Source of the DNA: an uncultured Porphyromonadaceae bacterium
GTDB lineage: Bacteria; Bacteroidota; Bacteroidia; Bacteroidales; Muribaculaceae
NCBI GenBank assembly: GCA_900555165.1
Contig: USKE01000073.1
Span: forward strand, 1-9,188
Reading direction: 5' to 3'
Length of the DNA: 9,188 nt
The notes beneath the pieces were generated by a model that was not told where the DNA came from, searched no databases, and saw only the letters and a program-made list of their open reading frames with translations. Positions 1 to 7,295 of this stretch are shown here, one piece after another (position 1 is the stretch's first letter; each line of letters starts with the position of its first letter). Both the position numbers and the translations under genes were made by a program.

Positions 1-2
1 CT

Positions 3-50
3 GTGCTGCCTGTGGGCACTGTCTGCGACGTGGAAGTCGTGATGGGCTGA
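3..50 (+). CDS. Possible C-terminal end of an unidentified upstream gene
   Basis: The third frame is open from the window edge to a TGA at 48-50 and reads VLPVGTVCDVEVVMG. This is a valine-rich, beta-strand-like tail, as seen at the end of many proteins. The other two + frames give a TGA at 40-42 and an arginine-rich, unlikely peptide. Only 15 residues are visible, so no family can be named. The call rests on the plausible composition and on the position just upstream of the next gene's leader. Confidence 0.3.
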   Translation: MLPVGTVCDVEVVMG

Positions 51-115
51 GGCCATTGCCCCGGTGGGGGCGCATAGCTTGGTCAATCGAAATTTATCCG
101 GTGAAAAGCCGGGAG

Positions 116-120
116 AGGAG
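116..120 (+). promoter_or_regulatory. Shine-Dalgarno site fixing the phosphohexomutase start
   Basis: AGGAG lies 9 bases upstream of the ATG at 130, inside a purine-rich run (GGGAGAGGAG). It supports ATG 130 over the in-frame GTG at 64. This is the only clear Shine-Dalgarno sequence in the window; the other starts lack one, as is common in Bacteroidetes. Confidence 0.6.
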
Positions 121-129
121 AAAATCAAG

Positions 130-1503
130 ATGATTAAATTTGGTACCGGTGGATGGCGGGCGATTATCGCAGACGAATTCACCAAGGAAAATATCCGTCT
201 GGTGGTAGCCGGTCTGTGCAAGCTGATGCTGCTGGAAGGGCACGCGGGCAAGGAGATTTGTGTCGGCTATGACCGGCGTTTCCTGTCCAAGGAATCCGCC
301 CACTGGGCGGCGGAAGTTCTGGCGGGCTACGGTTTCCACGTCTTTGTGGTCGCCCGTTCCTCCCCCACCCCGCTGATCATGTTCACCGTCAAGCAGATGC
401 AGACCCCCTACGGGCTGGCCGTCACCGCCAGCCACAACCCCAAGCAATGGAATGCCCTTAAGCTCCTTAACTCAGACGGCGAGTTTCTCAACGACGCCCA
501 GGGCAAGGAGGTTCTGCGCATCGCCGAGGCAGAGGAGTTCGAGTTTGTCGGTGTAGACAACCTCGGCGCCCTATATCACGACGACACCTGGACCATGCGC
601 CACATCGACAGCGTGCTCAAGCTCAAGCTTGTTGACCGCGAGGCCATTGCCAAAGCCGGTTTCACCGTGGCTGTCGATGCCGTGAATTCGGTCGGCGGCA
701 TAGCCATCCCCGCACTGCTGAAGGCACTCGGTGTGAAGAACGTGATAGAGCTCAACTGCGAAGCCAACGGCAAATTCGCCCATACGCCCGAACCGATTCC
801 CCAGAACCTTACCCAGATTTCCGATCTGATGCGCGAGTCGAAAGCCGATGTGGGCTTTGTCGTCGACCCCGATGTAGACCGTCTGGCCATAGTGATGGAA
901 AACGGCGAGATGTTCGTTGAGGAATACACCCTCGTGGCCGTGGCCGATTATATCCTGCGCCATACGCCGGGTTCGACTGTATCTAACCTGTCAAGCTCAC
1001 GCGCTCTGCGTGACGTGACCCGTGCGCACGGCTGCGAGTACAATGCCGCCGCGGTGGGCGAGGTGAATGTTGTCACCAAAATGAAAGAGACCGGCGCGAT
1101 CATCGGCGGCGAAGGGAACGGCGGTGTCATCTACCCCGAGGCCCATTATGGCCGTGACGCGCTCGTAGGCGTGGCGCTGTTCCTCTCGTTGCTGGCGCAC
1201 AGCGGCAAGAAAGTGAGCGAACTCAAGAAAGAGTACCCCGCATACGCCATCGCCAAGAACAAAATCGAACTTACACCCGACATTGACGTCGATGCCATAC
1301 TCGCCGCTGTCAAAGAGCATTTCAGCAACGAGACAGTCACTGATATAGACGGCGTGAAAATCGATTTCGAGGATTCGTGGGTTCACCTGCGCAAGTCGAA
1401 CACCGAACCGATCATACGCATCTACTCCGAGGCCCACACCATGGAAGAGGCCGATCGCCTCGCCGAAGAGATAAAAGGAATCATCAACACCATCAAAGGC
1501 TGA
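130..1503 (+). CDS. Phosphoglucomutase/phosphomannomutase family protein (alpha-D-phosphohexomutase)
   Basis: This is a cytoplasmic enzyme of the alpha-D-phosphohexomutase superfamily. The family interconverts 1- and 6-phosphates of glucose, mannose or glucosamine through a phosphoserine, feeding glycogen, nucleotide-sugar and envelope synthesis. The 457-residue product has all four active-site signatures. The catalytic loop TASHNP has its serine at residue 101. The metal loop DPDVDR is at 246-251. The sugar-specificity loop is GGEGNGG at 326-332, and the phosphate-binding loop KSNTEP is at 422-427. The N-terminus begins FGTGGWRA, the usual family opening. Start: ATG 130 has a good Shine-Dalgarno and places this opening at residue 4; an in-frame GTG at 64 would add 22 unlikely residues. 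The sugar loop is GEGNGG rather than the GEMSGH or GEQSGH style of classic PGM/PMM and GlmM, so the preferred hexose cannot be fixed from sequence. The peptidase gene follows 5 bp downstream, suggesting cotranscription. Confidence 0.93.
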   Translation: MIKFGTGGWRAIIADEFTKENIRLVVAGLCKLMLLEGHAGKEICVGYDRRFLSKESAHWAAEVLAGYGFHVFVVARSSPTPLIMFTVKQMQTPYGLAVTASHNPKQWNALKLLNSDGEFLNDAQGKEVLRIAEAEEFEFVGVDNLGALYHDDTWTMRHIDSVLKLKLVDREAIAKAGFTVAVDAVNSVGGIAIPALLKALGVKNVIELNCEANGKFAHTPEPIPQNLTQISDLMRESKADVGFVVDPDVDRLAIVMENGEMFVEEYTLVAVADYILRHTPGSTVSNLSSSRALRDVTRAHGCEYNAAAVGEVNVVTKMKETGAIIGGEGNGGVIYPEAHYGRDALVGVALFLSLLAHSGKKVSELKKEYPAYAIAKNKIELTPDIDVDAILAAVKEHFSNETVTDIDGVKIDFEDSWVHLRKSNTEPIIRIYSEAHTMEEADRLAEEIKGIINTIKG

Positions 1504-1508
1504 GAGAA

Positions 1509-2519
1509 TTGAAAACGGCAAAGATACTGTTCACAGCGGCTCTGGGCGTGGCGACAGTCATGACTCCCGATGCTTTCGCGCAGCGGCAGTTCGCCCAGCC
1601 CAACATCCCCGTGTGTCACATGCGCGGGGCGCCGGGACATGCCCGCGAACTGGTATCGCAGTCGTTGCTCGGCACACCGCTCCGTGTCATTGACAACGTG
1701 CAGGACTGGAGTAGGGTGGAGACCCCTGAAGGGTACCGGGGATATGTAAGACGCAACTCACTCACATTCATAACCCCCTCAGAGCTGAAAGCGTGGCAGA
1801 ATGCCGACCGCGTCATCGTCACCTCGTATGACAAAACCTATGCCTACGAGGATGCCGCCGGCGCTGACGTGACCACAAGGGTGACGGGTCTGCTGCCCGG
1901 CAATATCCTTACAGTTATTGAAAACGATGGAGAAAACCGTGCTATTCTCGTATCGTTGCCCGACGGCCGCGAAGGGTGGGTGAAGTCAGATGATGTGACC
2001 CCGCTTGACGAGTGGATAACACAGGATTTCGATCCGGCAGCCCTGCCGCGCGACGCCAGAGCCTACATGGGTTTGCAATACCTGTGGGGCGGCTCGACCC
2101 CCGACGGCGCCGACTGCTCGGGATTCACCCAGATGCTTGCTTACCGCCACGGCGTGCTGTTGCCACGCGACGCATCGCAGCAGGTAAACGCCGGCGAGCC
2201 GATATACACCAAGACCGCAGTTGAGAAACTTGATACGAAAGCCATATCACAGTTCAAACCCGGTGACCTGATTTTCTTCAATACCTCAGGTGGCCAGAAA
2301 ATAAACCATGTCGGCTATTATGCCGGGCACGGCGATGTGATACACTGCTCTGGGCGCGTAAGGGTAAATTCGCTTGTGCCGGGCGAGACGGGCTATGACC
2401 CGTCGCTCAACATCCTGCAGGTAAACCGGCTGACCCCGGCCTCGGTAAAAGCCCTCAGAAAACGCTTAATGCCGCTGTACGGACTCGTACCGGCCACAGA
2501 CACTGATAACAAACAATAA
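1509..2519 (+). CDS. Secreted SH3-SH3-NlpC/P60 cell-wall peptidase (C40 family, YkfC-like)
   Basis: This 336-residue exported cysteine peptidase has an architecture like the gamma-D-glutamyl-L-diamino acid endopeptidases (YkfC type), which cut or recycle peptidoglycan stem peptides. From TTG 1509 it opens with Lys residues, a hydrophobic stretch (about residues 6-18) and a signal-peptidase I-like site AFA/Q after residue 24. Two SH3-like domains follow at about 31-92 and 101-166. The NlpC/P60 domain covers about 180-315. Its nucleophile is Cys203 in DCSGF, His267 lies in NHVGYY, and a polar third residue is His279 in IHCSG. The conserved YLWGG precedes the cysteine. I chose TTG because the in-frame ATG at 1560 would remove the signal peptide and the frame upstream lies inside the mutase gene. 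The gene begins 5 bp after the mutase stop, so the two are probably one operon. Location is probably periplasmic; there is no lipobox. Its exact substrate bond is inferred from the family. Confidence 0.88.
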   Translation: MKTAKILFTAALGVATVMTPDAFAQRQFAQPNIPVCHMRGAPGHARELVSQSLLGTPLRVIDNVQDWSRVETPEGYRGYVRRNSLTFITPSELKAWQNADRVIVTSYDKTYAYEDAAGADVTTRVTGLLPGNILTVIENDGENRAILVSLPDGREGWVKSDDVTPLDEWITQDFDPAALPRDARAYMGLQYLWGGSTPDGADCSGFTQMLAYRHGVLLPRDASQQVNAGEPIYTKTAVEKLDTKAISQFKPGDLIFFNTSGGQKINHVGYYAGHGDVIHCSGRVRVNSLVPGETGYDPSLNILQVNRLTPASVKALRKRLMPLYGLVPATDTDNKQ

Positions 2520-2556
2520 TCTCAAAATTGCCCTTGCGGCAAAAATATACACGTCG

Positions 2557-5500
2557 ATGAAATTCGCCGAACACAACAGATTCAATCTGTCAGACATCAA
2601 CAAAGAGGTGCTTGCCAAGTGGAACGAGCAGGATCTCTTTCACCAGAGTATGAAGCAGCGCGAGGGAAATCCCACCTTCGTGTTCTACGAGGGGCCCCCC
2701 TCGGCCAACGGCATGCCGGGTATCCACCATGTGATGGCCCGCACCATCAAGGATATAGTGTGCCGTTACAAAACCATGAAGGGTTTCCATGTGAAACGCA
2801 AGGCCGGATGGGACACCCACGGTCTGCCCGTGGAACTGGGTGTGGAGAAATCGCTCGGCATAACCAAAGAGGATATCGGCAAGAAGATTTCTGTCGACGA
2901 ATACAACGACGCATGCCGCCGCGAGGTGATGAAATACACCCGCGAATGGTCAACCCTTACCGACACCATGGGCTACTGGGTTGATCTCGAGAATCCCTAT
3001 ATCACATACGACAACCGCTATATCGAATCGGTATGGTGGCTGTTGCGCCAGATCTACGACAAGGGGTATCTTTACAAAGGGTACACCATCCAGCCCTATT
3101 CACCTGCCGCCGGTACCGGCCTCAGCTCGCACGAGCTCAACCAGCCAGGGTGCTACCGTGACGTGAAAGACCTCACCTGCACGGCGCAGTTCCTGATGAA
3201 GAACCCGAAGGAGGTCATGAAAGGGTGGGGCAATGCCTATTTCCTGGCATGGACCACAACACCGTGGACTCTCCCCTCTAACACCGCGCTCTGCGTCGGC
3301 CCGACGTTTGAATACTGTGTCGTACGCACCTACAACCCCTATTCGGGCGAACCCGAGACCGTGGTGATCGCCGAGGATCTGCTTGGCGCATATTTCAACC
3401 CGAAAGCCGCCGACATCGCGCTTGACGAGTACAAGAAGGGAGACAAGCTCATCCCCTGGCAGGTTGTGGCCAAGATGAAAGGCGAGGAGCTTGTGGGGAT
3501 GGAATATGAACAGCTCATCCCCTGGATGAATCCCGGTGAAGGCGCTTTCCGTGTCATCCCCGGCGACTATGTCACCACCGCCGACGGTACGGGCATCGTG
3601 CATATCGCCGGTACATTCGGTGCCGATGACTTGCGTGTGTCGCGCCAGAACAATATCCCGCCCCTGGAGCTGATTGACATCGACGGCAACGTGCGTCCGA
3701 TGGTCGACCTGACAGGCCGTTTCTTCCGCATCGAAGACCTTGACCCGAAGTTCGTGGCCGAGCGTGTCGATGTCGAGGCATACCGCCCGTGGGCCGGGAA
3801 GTATGTCAAGAACGCCTACGATCCCGCCAAGAGCGAGACCGACGAGACTCTGGATGTGGAGATCTGCATGTGGCTCAAACAGAGCAACAGACTCTTCAAG
3901 ACAGAGAAACATGTGCACTCGTATCCTCACTGCTGGCGCACAGACAAGCCCGTGCTTTATTACCCGCTCGACAGCTGGTTCATCCGCTCGACAGCTGTGC
4001 GCGAGCGTCTGATGGAGCTGAACAAGGATATCAAGTGGAAACCGGCTTCGACAGGTTCAGGCCGCTTCGGCAAATGGCTTGAGAACCTTCAGGACTGGAA
4101 CCTCTCGCGTTCGCGCTACTGGGGCACACCGCTGCCCATCTGGCGCACCGAGGATGGCCGGGAGGAGATCTGCATCGACTCGGCCGCCATGCTCTATGAC
4201 GAGATCGAGAAAGCCGTGAAAGCCGGCGTCATGACCTCGAATCCGCTTAAGGATAAAGGGTTCGTACCGGGTGACTACTCGAAAGAGAACTATGACCGCA
4301 TTGACTTCCACCGTCCGTATGTTGATGACATCGTGCTCGTTTCTGAATCAGGGAAACCGATGCGCCGCGAGACCGATCTCATTGACGTATGGTTCGACTC
4401 AGGTTCGATGCCCTACGCGCAGATCCATTATCCGTTCGAGAACAAGGAGGACCTCGACAACGGCGAGCTTTATCCTGCCGACTTCATCGCCGAGGGTGTC
4501 GACCAGACCCGCGGCTGGTTCTTCACGCTCCACGCCATTGCCGGCATGGTATTCGATTCCGTAGCCTATAAGGCTGTGATCTCAAACGGCCTGGTGCTCG
4601 ACAAGGATGGCAACAAGATGTCGAAACGTCTCGGCAACGCCGTCAACCCGTTCGAGACAATCGAGAAATACGGTTCCGATCCCCTGCGCTGGTACATGAT
4701 CTCGAACTCATCCCCCTGGGACAACTTGAAGTTCGACCCCAAGGGTGTGGAAGAATCGGCCCGCAAGCTGTTCGCCACCCTCTACAACACCTATTCGTTC
4801 TTCGCGCTTTATGCCAACGTCGACGGTTTCACCGGCGCCGAGAAACAGATTCCCGTAAGCGAGCGTCCGGAAATCGACCGCTGGATTCTGTCGACACTCA
4901 ACACGCTCATAAAGAATGTCGAGGCCAATCTCGACGATTACGAACCCACACGTGCCGCACGCGAGATCGGCGATTTCGTCAACGACCACCTCTCGAACTG
5001 GTACGTGCGCCTGAACCGCAAGCGTTTCTGGGGTGGCGGCATGTCAGACGACAAACTGGCTGCTTTCCAGACCCTGCATACATGTCTTGAGACTGTCGCC
5101 AGGCTGATGGCTCCGTTCTCGCCGTTCTACAGCGACATGCTCTACACCGACCTCATGGCGCCGGCGCACCCCGAGGTGAAATCCGTGCATCTTGCTGATT
5201 TCCCCAAGGCCGACGACGCCCTTATCGACACCGCGCTTGAAGAGCGTATGCAACTCGCGCAGACCATCACGTCGCTCGTGCTGTCGCTCCGCCGCAAGGT
5301 GAACATAAAGGTGCGCCAGCCGCTCCAGACAGTGATGATTCCTGTCGACTCAGAGCATCGCCGCCATGCCATCGAGCTCATGGCTCCGCTGATTCTCTCT
5401 GAGGTGAATGTCAAGGAAATCAAGTTCGTGGCCTCGGACGAGGGTGTGCTTGTGAAACGTATCAAGCCCGACTTCAAGAAACTGGGCCCGAAATTCGGAA

Positions 5501-5979
5501 AGCTCATGAAATCGGTTGCGGCTGCAATCAGCGCTCTGTCGCAGAACGACATCAACACAATCGAGCGTGAAGGCGCACTGACCATTGATGTAAACGGCGA
5601 GCAGTGCCGCATCGAGGCTACGGACGTCGACATCCACAATGAGGATATCCCCGGCTGGCTCGTCGCCAACGAGGGCAGCGTCACGGTGGCTCTTGACATC
5701 ACCGTGACCGACGAGCTGCGCCGCGAGGGTATTGCCCGCGAACTGGTGAACCGAATCCAGAACATCCGCAAGGGCCGTGACTATGCCATAACCGACCGCA
5801 TCAATGTGGTGGTGGCACCCAATCCCGAAACCGACAGTGCCGTAAGCGAATATGCCGACTACATCGGCCGTCAGGTACTGGCTGAATCGGTGGTTACAGC
5901 TGAGGTTCCCGCACCGGCCGAGGACGAGGTGCTCGACATTGACGGCGTTACCGTTACGGTATCGGTGACACCTGCATGA
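2557..5979 (+). CDS. ileS: Isoleucine--tRNA ligase, type 2 (eukaryote-like, long form)
   Basis: This cytoplasmic class Ia synthetase charges tRNA-Ile and edits misactivated valine. The 1140-residue protein appears complete. The HIGH-type motif appears as PGIHH (54-58) after GPPSANG, and GWDTHGLPVE follows at 84-93. The CP1 editing domain includes TTTPWT (233-238) and GTGIVHIAGTFGADD (from 344). The second half of the catalytic fold has WFDSGS (612-617), DQTRGWFF (649-656) and KMSKR (687-691). The anticodon-binding helical domain includes NWYVRLNRKRFW (814-825). A C-terminal extension of about 200 residues resembles the DUF5915 region of long IleRS proteins, and the C-terminal zinc-binding cysteines of type 1 bacterial IleRS are absent. 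The GIHH form and the length point to IleRS2, a class known for weak inhibition by mupirocin. The start is the first ATG, 37 bp after the peptidase gene, with no Shine-Dalgarno. A strong hairpin just after the stop probably ends this transcript. Confidence 0.97.
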   Translation: MKFAEHNRFNLSDINKEVLAKWNEQDLFHQSMKQREGNPTFVFYEGPPSANGMPGIHHVMARTIKDIVCRYKTMKGFHVKRKAGWDTHGLPVELGVEKSLGITKEDIGKKISVDEYNDACRREVMKYTREWSTLTDTMGYWVDLENPYITYDNRYIESVWWLLRQIYDKGYLYKGYTIQPYSPAAGTGLSSHELNQPGCYRDVKDLTCTAQFLMKNPKEVMKGWGNAYFLAWTTTPWTLPSNTALCVGPTFEYCVVRTYNPYSGEPETVVIAEDLLGAYFNPKAADIALDEYKKGDKLIPWQVVAKMKGEELVGMEYEQLIPWMNPGEGAFRVIPGDYVTTADGTGIVHIAGTFGADDLRVSRQNNIPPLELIDIDGNVRPMVDLTGRFFRIEDLDPKFVAERVDVEAYRPWAGKYVKNAYDPAKSETDETLDVEICMWLKQSNRLFKTEKHVHSYPHCWRTDKPVLYYPLDSWFIRSTAVRERLMELNKDIKWKPASTGSGRFGKWLENLQDWNLSRSRYWGTPLPIWRTEDGREEICIDSAAMLYDEIEKAVKAGVMTSNPLKDKGFVPGDYSKENYDRIDFHRPYVDDIVLVSESGKPMRRETDLIDVWFDSGSMPYAQIHYPFENKEDLDNGELYPADFIAEGVDQTRGWFFTLHAIAGMVFDSVAYKAVISNGLVLDKDGNKMSKRLGNAVNPFETIEKYGSDPLRWYMISNSSPWDNLKFDPKGVEESARKLFATLYNTYSFFALYANVDGFTGAEKQIPVSERPEIDRWILSTLNTLIKNVEANLDDYEPTRAAREIGDFVNDHLSNWYVRLNRKRFWGGGMSDDKLAAFQTLHTCLETVARLMAPFSPFYSDMLYTDLMAPAHPEVKSVHLADFPKADDALIDTALEERMQLAQTITSLVLSLRRKVNIKVRQPLQTVMIPVDSEHRRHAIELMAPLILSEVNVKEIKFVASDEGVLVKRIKPDFKKLGPKFGKLMKSVAAAISALSQNDINTIEREGALTIDVNGEQCRIEATDVDIHNEDIPGWLVANEGSVTVALDITVTDELRREGIARELVNRIQNIRKGRDYAITDRINVVVAPNPETDSAVSEYADYIGRQVLAESVVTAEVPAPAEDEVLDIDGVTVTVSVTPA

Positions 5980-5985
5980 CATATC

Positions 5986-6019
5986 GCCGTGGCGTGGCCC
6001 CCAACAGCCGCGCCACGGC
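5986..6019 (+). terminator. Probable intrinsic terminator after ileS
   Basis: A 13-bp stem (5986-5998 pairing with 6007-6019, with one T-G wobble at 5995/6010) encloses the 8-base loop CCCCAACA. The outer nine pairs, GCCGTGGCG with CGCCACGGC, are perfect. The stem starts 6 bases after the ileS stop and is followed by AATTATTAAT, an A/T-rich but not pure T tract. Position and stability fit a Rho-independent terminator that separates ileS from the small regulator gene downstream. It could also act as a 3' mRNA-stabilising hairpin. Confidence 0.7.
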
Positions 6020-6069
6020 AATTATTAATCGACACATAGTTTATTAACACACATATATCTGTAAATAAG

Positions 6070-6441
6070 TTGGAACCCGAAAAGACCCGCTACACCGACG
6101 AGGAGCTTGAGGAGTTTAAAATCCTTATCCTTGAAAAACTGGAAAAGGCACGCAAGGAGTACGATACCCTGCGCGCCAACGTCATGAATACCGACGGGAA
6201 TGACACTGCCGACACTTCGCCCACATTCAAAGTGCTCGAAGAAGGAGCCTCGACCCTGGGCAAGGAGGAGGCCGGCCGCATGGCTCAGCGTCAGGCCCAG
6301 TTCATCATGCATCTGCAGAACGCCCTGCGCCGCATCGAGAACAAGACCTACGGCATCGACCGCATTACCGGCAAACTCATCCCCAAGGAGCGTCTGCGCG
6401 CCGTGCCGCACGCCACCCTCGGTGTCGACTCAAAGAAATAA
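6070..6441 (+). CDS. TraR/DksA-family RNA-polymerase-binding regulator lacking all zinc-finger cysteines
   Basis: This 123-residue protein resembles DksA/TraR proteins, which enter the RNA polymerase secondary channel and tune initiation, often with ppGpp. The N-terminal two-thirds is highly charged and helical, fitting the coiled-coil hairpin. Its tip carries DGNDTA (42-47), matching the DxxDxA tip motif that acts near the polymerase active site. The C-terminal part (94-121) keeps the globular-domain framework YGxxxxxG...RLRAxPxAxL, but the four zinc-ligand positions read Asp97, Thr100, Gly118 and Ser121. The whole protein has no cysteine. The start is TTG 6070: the frame is closed upstream by TAG 6037-6039, no ATG lies between, and the next in-frame ATG (6184) would delete much of the coiled coil. 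No Shine-Dalgarno is visible. It stands between a terminator and a 164-bp gap, so it may be its own transcription unit, although I see no convincing promoter. Family membership is fairly sure; its regulatory targets are unknown. Confidence 0.85.
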   Translation: MEPEKTRYTDEELEEFKILILEKLEKARKEYDTLRANVMNTDGNDTADTSPTFKVLEEGASTLGKEEAGRMAQRQAQFIMHLQNALRRIENKTYGIDRITGKLIPKERLRAVPHATLGVDSKK

Positions 6442-6472
6442 CCCATTACCCAGGGTGTCATGATGCCCCGGC

Positions 6473-6514
6473 ATTCATTGTAGGGTCGCTACATGCAGCG
6501 ACCCTACGATGAAT
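6473..6514. repeat. Long perfect-stem palindrome in the gap before lspA (REP-like candidate)
   Basis: Bases 6473-6490 pair with 6497-6514 around the six-base loop ACATGC, giving an 18-bp stem with a single G-T wobble (6479/6508). The core is GTAGGGTCGCT facing AGCGACCCTAC. No T tract follows on either strand, so it is a poor intrinsic terminator. The GTAGGG...CCCTAC form, the extragenic location and the size resemble bacterial REP palindromes of the kind spread by RAYT (Y1) transposases. Only one copy lies in this window, so its repeat status is inference. The rest of the gap (6442-6472 and 6515-6605) shows no gene and no clear promoter. Confidence 0.5.
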
Positions 6515-6605
6515 ACAGATATTTGATACACCCCTGATACGAAACAGACAGCGCCTTCATTTTCTGACGCCGCTTACTGACCATACACGAAATACAATAC
6601 GACAG

Positions 6606-7295
6606 ATGAACAGAGTTGTCTCCAAAAACCGGTGCCTATGGGCCATGATGATCATGCTGGCCGTGATAGTGATTGACCAGATCGTGAAGATATGGGTCAA
6701 GACCCACTTCTATTACGGCGAATCTTACGGCATCTTCTCGTGGTTCCAGCTCGTCTTCATCGAAAACAACGGTATGGCATTCGGCTGGGAAATCGGCAGC
6801 AAGTATCTGCTCACCATACTGCGCATAGTGGTGGTGGCGTTCCTTGTCTGGTATCTTGTCAGGATTGCAAGACGCCCCGAGGCGCGCAACGGTTATCTGG
6901 TGTGCCTGGCGCTGATCATTGCCGGAGCGGCGGGGAACATCATCGACTGTCTGTTCTACGGGCTGATATTCGACAATCCGGTACCTCCGGCCACCGCGCA
7001 GCTTTTCCCCGCCGACGGAGGCTATGCGCCACTGTTCCTTGGTCGTGTGGTCGATATGCTCTATTTCCCGCTCTGTTCATGGACATGGCCGGCCTGGATG
7101 CCGTTTGTAGGCGGCCAGCATTTCATTTTCTTCAGTCCGGTATTCAACATCGCCGACTCGGCCATCACGGTCGGGCTGTTCGTGCTGATTCTCTTCTATT
7201 CAAAGCAGATAGGGGAGGTGCCGTTCCGAAAAACAGTGACCGGTGCCTGTGACCGCAGCTCTGACAAAAATACCGACAAAGAGGCAAAGGCATGA
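6606..7295 (+). CDS. lspA: Lipoprotein signal peptidase (signal peptidase II), long Bacteroidetes-type form
   Basis: This inner-membrane aspartyl protease removes the signal peptide from prolipoproteins after the lipobox cysteine has been diacylated. The 229-residue protein has about four hydrophobic segments (roughly 11-30, 67-86, 97-115 and 174-198). Family motifs are present in order: DQIVK (24-28), ENNGMAFG (53-60), AGAAGNIID (106-114), GRVVD (146-150) and FNIADSAITVG (180-190). Asp150 and Asp184 are the expected catalytic pair. It is longer than the usual 160-170 residues, because of an insert of about 30 residues (119-145), a longer segment before FNIAD, and a polar, Lys/Asp-rich C-terminal tail. 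The arginine that usually follows the GNxxD motif is Cys115 here. The start is ATG 6606, with no Shine-Dalgarno. Its last bases overlap the next gene's ATG (ATGA), implying translational coupling with a lipoprotein that it would be expected to process. Confidence 0.95.
   Translation: MNRVVSKNRCLWAMMIMLAVIVIDQIVKIWVKTHFYYGESYGIFSWFQLVFIENNGMAFGWEIGSKYLLTILRIVVVAFLVWYLVRIARRPEARNGYLVCLALIIAGAAGNIIDCLFYGLIFDNPVPPATAQLFPADGGYAPLFLGRVVDMLYFPLCSWTWPAWMPFVGGQHFIFFSPVFNIADSAITVGLFVLILFYSKQIGEVPFRKTVTGACDRSSDKNTDKEAKA

Noticed and set aside
58..71. GCCCC/GGGGC hairpin after the possible upstream gene, considered as a terminator
   Set aside because: Only five pairs, four-base loop, and no T tract after it (GCATAGC follows).
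64..129. In-frame GTG extension of the phosphohexomutase by 22 residues
   Set aside because: The extra residues are polar and unlike the family's N-terminus, while ATG 130 has a good Shine-Dalgarno and starts right before the conserved FGTGGWRA opening.
2528..2542. TTGCC/GGCAA hairpin just before ileS, considered as attenuator or terminator
   Set aside because: Only a 5-bp stem with a 5-base loop and an A run on the + strand; no leader peptide or alternative pairing was seen.
3100..3930. 276-residue open frame antisense to ileS
   Set aside because: It lies wholly inside the unmistakable ileS coding region; its His/Val/Gly-rich composition is what antisense of GC-rich codons gives, and no family motif appears.
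6054..6061. TATATCTG, a possible -7 box before the DksA-like gene
   Set aside because: One mismatch, and the nearest TTTG-like element is only about 10 bases upstream; it also lies only 8 bases before the start codon.
6518..6525. GATATTTG, resembling the Bacteroidetes -7 element TAnnTTTG upstream of lspA
   Set aside because: One mismatch in the -7 box and no TTTG about 19 bases upstream; the place where it should be falls in the palindrome stem. Too weak to call a promoter.
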